From Amia ocellicauda (taxonomy: Eukaryota; Chordata; Actinopteri; Amiiformes; Amiidae), in NCBI RefSeq assembly GCF_036373705.1, contig NC_089850.1, positions 28,469,733-28,533,732 on the forward strand: a stretch of DNA of 64,000 nucleotides, in the 5' to 3' direction. The position numbers and the translations under genes are program-made. Under the pieces are notes generated by a model. That model was not told the origin of the DNA and did not search any database. It worked only from the letters and a program-made list of their open reading frames with translations. Numbering within the stretch: position 1 is the stretch's first letter; the number at the start of each line of letters is the position of its first letter. Of the stretch, positions 61,201-64,000 are shown one piece after another.

Positions 61201-64000
61201 TAGACTAGATCAGTGTTTCCAGATTCTGGGGTATCCGGGTTTTTGATCCAACTAACATGTGTTTGCATATTTAAATTTCATATTGCTATGCACTGTGTAA
61301 TATATACAAACACATGCTCATTTACTTTAAAATAAAAACCAATAGGTTGGATCAAAAACTTGGCCCTGTTTTGGGGAAGTCTCAGAATAGTTTTGGGAAC
61401 CACTGGACTACACTATCAATCTCCTATAGATGTGGGGGCCTAACTTGATTCTGGACAGGCTTGAGCCCACGGGCTTTATATGTCTACATAAATATTCAAT
61501 GTCTAAAGATTATAGCACTTTCTAACAGCTGTGGAGGTTATTTGTCGAATTTCAAATATATATTTAGAATGAAAAGCATCAAAAATAAGAGTTGGTCACT
61601 TAATTATTCCCCTGTCCTCGGGACTCGACACTGATATTTTCACACTGAGTCTTACCAGCCTGTGTATGGGTTATAGAACAGCGTCTTCCCACATAGCGTT
61701 GATACTTCCCGCCATAAGAAATGCAGAGATTTTTCTGAAAATCAAATGTATTGTTTAGGGTTTGGTGTTGTTGGCAGGGGAAGATAATGAGCATTTATCC
61801 TACTAATAGGCTTGTTTAAAATTAGTTTTAAATGTTGTTTTGGTTATAGTTTTGCCTTAGTCCCTGATCTTTAAGATTTTGAAAAGTGATGTTGGGAAAT
61901 GTTCATTCAGTGCACTACTTCCTAAAGCCCGTTACATAAATAATGAATTAGGAAGGTAGCTAACCTGCCTAAAAAACTTAAAAACATACTTCCACTCACA
62001 AAACCTGGAAGCAAATGTATGGAGTCTAAATCTATATTCTATATGAGCACTTCAGATTCTGTTTAAAGATCAACTCTGTACTATTTTTATTAGAACTTTA
62101 GAGTCACTTCCTGATCAAATAATATGTAAAAAAAAGCAGAAAGCCATTATTTCTCAATGAGTTCCTAATTGTTTCTGTGAACCTACCACCTCCTTGTATT
62201 ATGTTACACGTCTGCATCAATTGGTGTACTGAAACATATTTTGGTGTATTGCTACTTTACACAATGTTATGTAGCTAACAGTATAATATATACAGTACAT
62301 AAATATCCATAAATTGAACACACACACACTCATAAAGGTCATTTGAAAAAGGAAATTGTAAAACTTCATGACAGAGAATTTTCGCCTGGAGAATGAAATA
62401 TAAATTATATAATTTAAAATAATGTAATGACCTTTGAGGACTGGATTAGGACATCCAGTATAGTAAAGGACACCAGCTAATTGAGCTTAGCAAGTCAGAG
62501 CAAAGAAACATACTGGACACTCTATATGACAAAAAATGACAAACGTATGATAGGTCCAAGCACATACCCTGTGGCCCTTCACTTTTATATTTCTCTCTTC
62601 TTAGCATCCAGTTGACAGCTTGGCACTGGTAGGGCCTCAGCACAGGGATGAGCCCTGGGTGCTGAATATCTTCCTTCAGATCGTTGCCCTCATTCTGGTG
62701 GAAGTGACGGACATAATCATACAGCTCCTCGATGTTTTGCCGCTCCAGGTCTGTGTCGGGCTCCTCCTCCTCATTCTCGCCATACTCTAGGAGAACAAAC
62801 TTCACAGTGACTGCAGGACTCGATGAGCAATTCATTCACAGTGCAAAGCCATAAGGAAGCTGAATTCACAGCCTTAATTTCCTGTTGAGCAATATTAAAG
62901 TAGGATGTGTGATTGTTTTCCCCTCAATCAAACGGACTTCCTTTTGTTGTGTATTTGTATTACAGGAAAAGTCAATCCTAGAGGTGGTTGCATTAACCTT
63001 TAAAGATGAAAAGTACTGCAGAAACGTAAGTAACTGCTGCTTCAAAAAAATAAACAAAAGACAATTATTTTCATGGTGTGTTGAACATTTCTGTTGTTAT
63101 TTTGTATGAAAGAAAAGTATGCACTACACGTATTTATTTTCCCAAGAATGTACCTGGGATTATGAAGTCGTAGAAGAGCTCCATCAGTTTCTGGATCAGC
63201 TGGTTTGCTTTCCTTATTCGCCCATTTCCTTCACTCAAGAACTCTGGCTTCCCCAGCCCAGCCTCCAAGATGAAGATGCCCAGCTGCCAGCCACACAGAA
63301 TTCATGAAACCCACATTAAACCCAATTACATTTATGTTTCAGGTAAAACGATCAGAAATAATTGTAATACTAGTATTACAATAATTAATAATTATAATAT
63401 TATAGTAATAAAATAAACAATTATTATTATACATGATAATTACAATAAACCCTGGCATCCCATTCAGAATGTACCCTGGATCACTGCAACCCAGGAGTGG
63501 ATGGAGTGGTTAGTGCAAATGCATGCATAGTTGTAATAATAAATATACTAATAACAGTAATTAAAAGATACCTACTTGTATAGAATCACTGTCATCTGCT
63601 GTTTTGTGGCAGAGCTGAATAACGCCCCTCTTCTGTAGCCACACCAAGTCCTCCAGGACCGGACCAGCGAACGAGCTCTTCACCTGGCACACGAGCTCCT
63701 CACTGAGGCCAGGCCTTTCCAGCCCATCACCTTCACCCTCCTGAAGGAGATGCACACTGAGCTCCCCATTGCTCCTCTGGAGAGTGAAGCTCCTGGATGC
63801 GACCTCAATGGGATATCGCTTTACGTGAAGGCTAAACTCCCCTATCAAGGCCTTCCAGAGGAGGTCCAATTCAGAGCAAGGCAAGACTTTCAGTGTCAGG
63901 GGCGTGGGTATGTCCGATGGGGGACAAGGGGGCTCCTCTGCTGGCTCTGAAAACCACACCGGACTGGGGACTGTCTGTACCAGAGCGCTTGAACAGCCTT
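36204..64000 (-). CDS. shprh: SHPRH, SNF2 histone-linker PHD RING helicase (5' end outside window)
   Basis: SHPRH is the vertebrate relative of yeast Rad5, a nuclear SNF2-type ATPase and E3 ligase that polyubiquitylates PCNA at stalled forks. Twenty-nine coding exons, all with GT/AG junctions and matching phase, give about 1,627 codons; the human protein has 1,683 residues, so about 60 N-terminal residues lie off the right edge. Domains in order: start of the SNF2 ATPase (LIPVLRPYQ); Walker A in [13 protein letters not shown]; linker-histone H15 domain; PHD finger; motif Ia [16 protein letters not shown] box; motif [11 protein letters not shown]; a long helical insert; RING finger; and the helicase C-terminal lobe with HTGSNGL and [11 protein letters not shown]. 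All catalytic and zinc-binding residues I can check are intact. Introns carry several transposons. One extra phase-0 exon between the H15 and PHD exons is uncertain. Confidence 0.96.
36771..36851 (-). CDS. shprh: shprh exon
   Basis: Acceptor tgttttcag|GCCTAC completes a Lys codon, then reads [20 protein letters not shown] and LKTAER. The donor leaves two bases (AGAAG|gtacgc). Confidence 0.93.
37226..37270. repeat. (AT)n(AC)n microsatellite
   Basis: A compound repeat next to the Tc1 terminal fragment. Confidence 0.9.
37271..37510 (+). mobile_element. Tc1-derived MITE or terminal fragment
   Basis: CAGTGCCTTACAAAAGTATT is a terminal sequence of another fish Tc1 group (CAGTGCCTTGCAAAAGTATTC). 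It directly follows an (AT)n(AC)n microsatellite. The far end is not clear and no transposase is present. It lies in the shprh intron between the motif VI exon and the following exon. Confidence 0.6.
37777..37955 (-). CDS. shprh: shprh exon, helicase motifs V and VI
   Basis: Acceptor catcttccag|GAGAAT, preceded by a TCATCT-repeat tract. It reads [39 protein letters not shown], including the arginine finger. The donor leaves two bases (ACAAA|gtaaac). Confidence 0.96.
38096..38182 (-). CDS. shprh: shprh exon
   Basis: Acceptor ctatattacag|TGGCAA; reads [20 protein letters not shown] then INGIHKFQ. Donor CAG|gtgatt, phase 0. Confidence 0.93.
38909..39001 (-). CDS. shprh: shprh exon (start of helicase C-terminal lobe)
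   Basis: Acceptor tttcctgcag|GGCAGC; reads [20 protein letters not shown] and then AAKSLVFST. Donor ACG|gtactt, phase 0. Confidence 0.94.
39625..40710. mobile_element. Non-autonomous hAT-superfamily element with perfect 8-bp target duplication
   Basis: The element runs from CAGAGTTGGGGGTAACGC to ACGACCCCAACACTG, imperfect inverted ends, and is flanked on both sides by the identical octamer GTGATAAC (39617-39624 and 40711-40718), the 8-bp duplication of hAT insertion. The 1,086-base interior has no long open frame. Runs such as GTAACG near the ends are subterminal repeats. It lies in a shprh intron. Confidence 0.88.
40979..41167 (-). CDS. shprh: shprh exon, second half of the RING finger
   Basis: Acceptor tgtttcccccag|TGGGCA; reads [40 protein letters not shown] and SEGQEIPVK. 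It carries the C-x-H-x2-C-x2-C and final CxxC zinc ligands. Donor AAG|gtatca, phase 0. Confidence 0.96.
42197..43099 (+). mobile_element. Tc1-type transposon with internal deletion
   Basis: The inverted ends (TACACCAATCAGCCATAACA at left, reverse complement with one change at right) each carry a TA. The element is about 900 bases, roughly 300 shorter than a full one. It sits in the intron that splits the shprh RING finger, opposite in orientation to the gene. Confidence 0.9.
42347..43068 (+). pseudogene. Broken Tc1-type transposase
   Basis: The N-terminus [20 protein letters not shown] is readable, but the frame is lost near 42535-42545. The core between the first catalytic motif (AWSDES, near 42810) and the C-terminal part ([14 protein letters not shown]) is deleted. 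The third catalytic position is Lys instead of Glu (PIKHLWD). The copy cannot encode an active enzyme. Confidence 0.85.
43171..43242 (-). CDS. shprh: shprh exon, first half of the RING finger
   Basis: Acceptor ttgtttcacag|TCACAA; reads [20 protein letters not shown] then LGQQ, with the first CxxC of the RING. Donor CAG|gtaaag, phase 0. The RING is split by the 1.9-kb intron that follows. Confidence 0.95.
43758..43859 (-). CDS. shprh: shprh exon
   Basis: Acceptor catttgttttag|GTGGAG; reads [20 protein letters not shown] then [14 protein letters not shown]. Donor AAG|gtagga, phase 0. Confidence 0.94.
43972..44109 (-). CDS. shprh: shprh exon
   Basis: Acceptor tttgtgttcag|TTGCTG; reads [20 protein letters not shown] and then [13 protein letters not shown]. 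Donor GAG|gtaaat, phase 0. Confidence 0.94.
44779..45004 (-). CDS. shprh: shprh exon
   Basis: Acceptor ggccattacag|TGTCAA; reads [40 protein letters not shown] and ESWKKEYK. Donor AAA|gtatgc, phase 0. Confidence 0.95.
45509..45528. repeat. (TA)n microsatellite in a shprh intron
   Basis: About ten TA units; the surrounding intron has no other recognisable element. Confidence 0.9.
46104..46166 (-). CDS. shprh: shprh exon (short, 63 bases)
   Basis: Acceptor gttttctag|TTGTGT; reads [20 protein letters not shown]. The donor leaves two bases (CACAC|gtaagt). Conserved with human CVFCKADELFTEYESKLFS. Confidence 0.92.
46959..47132 (-). CDS. shprh: shprh exon
   Basis: Acceptor gtctttccag|GTTCCG; reads [40 protein letters not shown] and VRLPLN. 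The donor leaves two bases (AACAA|gtaggc). Confidence 0.93.
47322..47464 (-). CDS. shprh: shprh exon
   Basis: Acceptor ctgtgctgtag|ATCCAT; reads [20 protein letters not shown], then [20 protein letters not shown]. The donor leaves two bases (GACAA|gtaagt). Confidence 0.92.
49635..50858 (-). mobile_element. Tc1-type transposon, nearly full length, transposase broken by one frameshift
   Basis: Matching inverted ends start CACTCACCTAAAGGATTATT (left) and its reverse complement (right), each next to a TA target dinucleotide. The 1,224-base element carries a transposase on the minus strand. It is nested in the largest shprh intron, in the same orientation as shprh transcription. Confidence 0.9.
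49669..50708 (-). pseudogene. Tc1-type transposase with a single frameshift
   Basis: The N-terminal frame (ATG at 50708) reads [20 protein letters not shown] with the helix-turn-helix. It loses its frame near 50535-50540, just after KTSSMRQ, where one base appears to be missing relative to the family. The downstream frame (through 49669) is open for 274 codons. It keeps all three catalytic acids: D in AWSDESRF, D in FQQDNAPCH and E in DLNPIEHLW (DD34E). It ends KAKGGQTQY. The copy is therefore damaged at one point only. Confidence 0.85.
51070..51125 (+). repeat. Diverged fish SINE/LINE-type 3' tail
   Basis: TTTAAGTTACCTTGGACAAA followed by ACTGTCTGCTAAATGAC and an AAT-repeat tail corresponds to the motif also found at 4994-5050, here in the plus orientation. 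Confidence 0.6.
52290..52397 (-). CDS. shprh: shprh exon
   Basis: Acceptor ctgtgatcag|GCCGAT; reads [20 protein letters not shown] then [14 protein letters not shown]. Donor AAG|gtaatt, phase 0. The next intron is the largest in the gene. Confidence 0.9.
52942..53034 (-). CDS. shprh: shprh exon
   Basis: Acceptor gtttttccag|AGATTG; reads [20 protein letters not shown] then [11 protein letters not shown]. Donor GAG|gtgagg, phase 0. Confidence 0.92.
53173..53261 (-). CDS. shprh: shprh exon
   Basis: Acceptor tcttttgtag|GTGAAT; reads [20 protein letters not shown] then DKLKTDSLQ, a TPR-like helical stretch. Donor CAG|gtaagt, phase 0. Confidence 0.93.
53726..53847 (-). CDS. shprh: shprh exon
   Basis: Acceptor tgtccgaacag|CACCAT; reads [20 protein letters not shown] then [19 protein letters not shown]. 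Donor AGAG|gtgaga, phase 1. Confidence 0.94.
54116..54372 (-). CDS. shprh: shprh exon
   Basis: Acceptor tattttcctag|ATCCAG; reads [40 protein letters not shown] and [19 protein letters not shown]. The donor leaves two bases (AAGAG|gtaggt). Confidence 0.94.
54815..54978 (-). CDS. shprh: shprh exon
   Basis: Acceptor tttttgctgctcag|ATCTTT; reads [35 protein letters not shown] and [13 protein letters not shown]. Donor CAG|gtatga, phase 0. Confidence 0.93.
55296..55374 (-). CDS. shprh: shprh exon, helicase motif III
   Basis: Acceptor atttcctccag|GCAGCA; reads [20 protein letters not shown] then VQRGLE, with one base left at GAAG|gtgagc. Confidence 0.95.
55845..56096 (-). CDS. shprh: shprh exon, DEAQ box
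   Basis: Acceptor cttcctgtcag|GTTTAC; reads [38 protein letters not shown] and [18 protein letters not shown], containing helicase motif II as DEAQ, as in human. Donor AAG|gtgagg, phase 0. Confidence 0.96.
56097..57644 (-). other. shprh: shprh intron, 1.5 kb
   Basis: No transposon is recognised. A 122-codon plus-strand frame at 56613-56981 has no recognisable domain and is probably chance. Confidence 0.55.
57645..58349 (-). CDS. shprh: shprh exon, PHD finger and helicase motif Ia
   Basis: Acceptor tctttttttggag|AAACCT. A variable acidic and basic region is followed by [33 protein letters not shown] and FYCPHC, the C4HC3 PHD finger. [16 protein letters not shown] (motif Ia) follows. Donor CTG|gtaagc, phase 0. 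Confidence 0.96.
58494..58592 (-). CDS. shprh: Possible shprh cassette exon (99 bases, phase 0 to 0)
   Basis: This 33-codon open stretch has an acceptor (tagctcag|CACTTA) and a donor (GCACAG|gtgcat) and would insert between the H15 and PHD exons without changing frame. It reads [20 protein letters not shown] then [14 protein letters not shown] do not recognise this sequence in the human protein, and a transposon terminus lies only about 28 bases upstream of the acceptor. It could be a fish-specific or alternative exon, or chance. Confidence 0.4.
58621..58840 (+). mobile_element. Solo terminal repeat of the Tc1 family seen at 1-918
   Basis: It starts at a TA next to CAGTGAGGGAAAAAAGTATT and matches the terminal 200-odd bases of the element at the left window edge, in opposite orientation. 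No transposase is present. The inner end stops after ATCAATCAGCAAGATT. It lies in the shprh intron between the H15 and PHD exons. Confidence 0.85.
58951..59207 (-). CDS. shprh: shprh exon, linker-histone (H15) domain
   Basis: Acceptor tgcctttag|CTGTAC; reads [38 protein letters not shown] and [14 protein letters not shown], the H1/H5-like winged helix. Donor CCA|gtaagt, phase 0. Confidence 0.95.
59905..60013 (-). CDS. shprh: shprh exon
   Basis: Acceptor tgttttcaag|GGAAGA; reads [20 protein letters not shown], a basic linker aligning with human GKVVNYFIP. Donor CCAG|gtcagc, phase 1. Confidence 0.85.
60321..60471 (-). CDS. shprh: shprh exon with Walker A
   Basis: Acceptor catgttacag|CCTGAC; reads [20 protein letters not shown], the ATP-binding motif with the catalytic lysine. 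Donor GAG|gtactc, phase 0. Confidence 0.96.
60472..61655 (-). other. shprh: shprh intron, 1.2 kb
   Basis: The stretch 60660-61000 is somewhat GC-richer than its surroundings but codes for nothing recognisable. A short inverted pair (GTTTTTGATCCAAC at about 61239 and GTTGGATCAAAAAC at about 61347) suggests a remnant of a small foldback element. Confidence 0.4.
61656..61734 (-). CDS. shprh: shprh exon
   Basis: Acceptor ttgattttcag|AAAAATC; reads [20 protein letters not shown] and NPYTG, ending with two bases (GGCTG|gtaaga). SNF2 domain insert region matching human FLWREI...YYNPYTG. Confidence 0.92.
61735..62567 (-). other. shprh: shprh intron, 0.8 kb
   Basis: AT-rich; nothing recognisable. 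Confidence 0.5.
62568..62786 (-). CDS. shprh: shprh exon (start of SNF2 ATPase)
   Basis: Acceptor ttgttctcctag|AGTATG. Acidic stretch [11 protein letters not shown], then [20 protein letters not shown], the N-terminal SNF2 motif. Donor CAGG|gtatgt, phase 1. Confidence 0.95.
63154..63283 (-). CDS. shprh: shprh exon
   Basis: Acceptor gtggctggcag|CTGGGC; reads [20 protein letters not shown] and ends FIIP with one base left at CCAG|gtacat. Confidence 0.93.
63576..64000 (-). CDS. shprh: shprh exon at window edge (N-terminal region)
   Basis: The frame is open to the edge, so the start codon is outside. It reads [20 protein letters not shown] and [16 protein letters not shown], matching the human N-terminal region. 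Donor CAA|gtaggt, phase 0. Confidence 0.92.

Noticed and set aside
1..64000. CRISPR arrays, bacterial operons or phage-type defence genes
   Set aside because: No regularly spaced repeats, Shine-Dalgarno-led gene clusters or prokaryotic families are present; the gene structure is fully eukaryotic.

Overview
The window is vertebrate nuclear DNA, almost certainly from a ray-finned fish. It holds intron-rich, AT-rich sequence with GT/AG-spliced genes, several Tc1-type transposons of the kinds common in fish, a hAT element and a fish-type SINE/LINE 3' tail. I cannot resolve the species. All four protein-coding genes lie on the minus strand. Three of them form the EPM2A-FBXO30-SHPRH block known from tetrapods (human 6q24), so the locus is a conserved syntenic segment.

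Layout from left to right: (1) 1-918, the edge of a Tc1 transposon with an open transposase frame, lying in the presumed first intron of epm2a. (2) 4200-4449, first coding exon of epm2a (laforin carbohydrate-binding domain); the phosphatase exons are off the left edge. (3) 4450-8812, intergenic DNA with a SINE-like tail, microsatellites and a strong hairpin at 7550-7633. (4) 8813-16.4 kb, complete fbxo30 (F-box E3 adaptor), with most of the coding sequence in one large exon, a short last exon, and a 5' exon beside a CpG-rich promoter carrying a perfect CRE. (5) 17753-30423, a complete nine-exon gene for a membrane-anchored zona-pellucida (ZP) domain protein of about 378 residues, sitting between fbxo30 and shprh where the human locus has no such gene. 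Its introns hold one good and one weaker LTR candidate. (6) 30424-36203, intergenic DNA with no recognisable gene. (7) 36204 to beyond 64000, nearly all of shprh (SNF2 helicase, linker-histone, PHD and RING domains). I could place 29 coding exons with consistent reading phase plus one uncertain cassette exon; the N-terminus is off the right edge.

shprh introns carry a hAT element with a perfect 8-bp target duplication, two Tc1-type elements with transposase remnants and a solo Tc1 terminal repeat. The last lies about 28 bp upstream of the acceptor of the uncertain cassette exon.

The genes do not form an operon or a shared pathway. Laforin acts on glycogen, FBXO30 is a ubiquitin-ligase substrate adaptor, SHPRH polyubiquitylates PCNA at stalled forks, and the ZP protein is probably secreted or at the cell surface. 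I found no CRISPR array, no tRNA or rRNA gene and no clear undescribed molecular system. The items most worth a second look are the ZP gene in this synteny, the candidate shprh cassette exon beside the transposon, the hairpin near 7.6 kb and the LTR candidate with 69-bp repeats.
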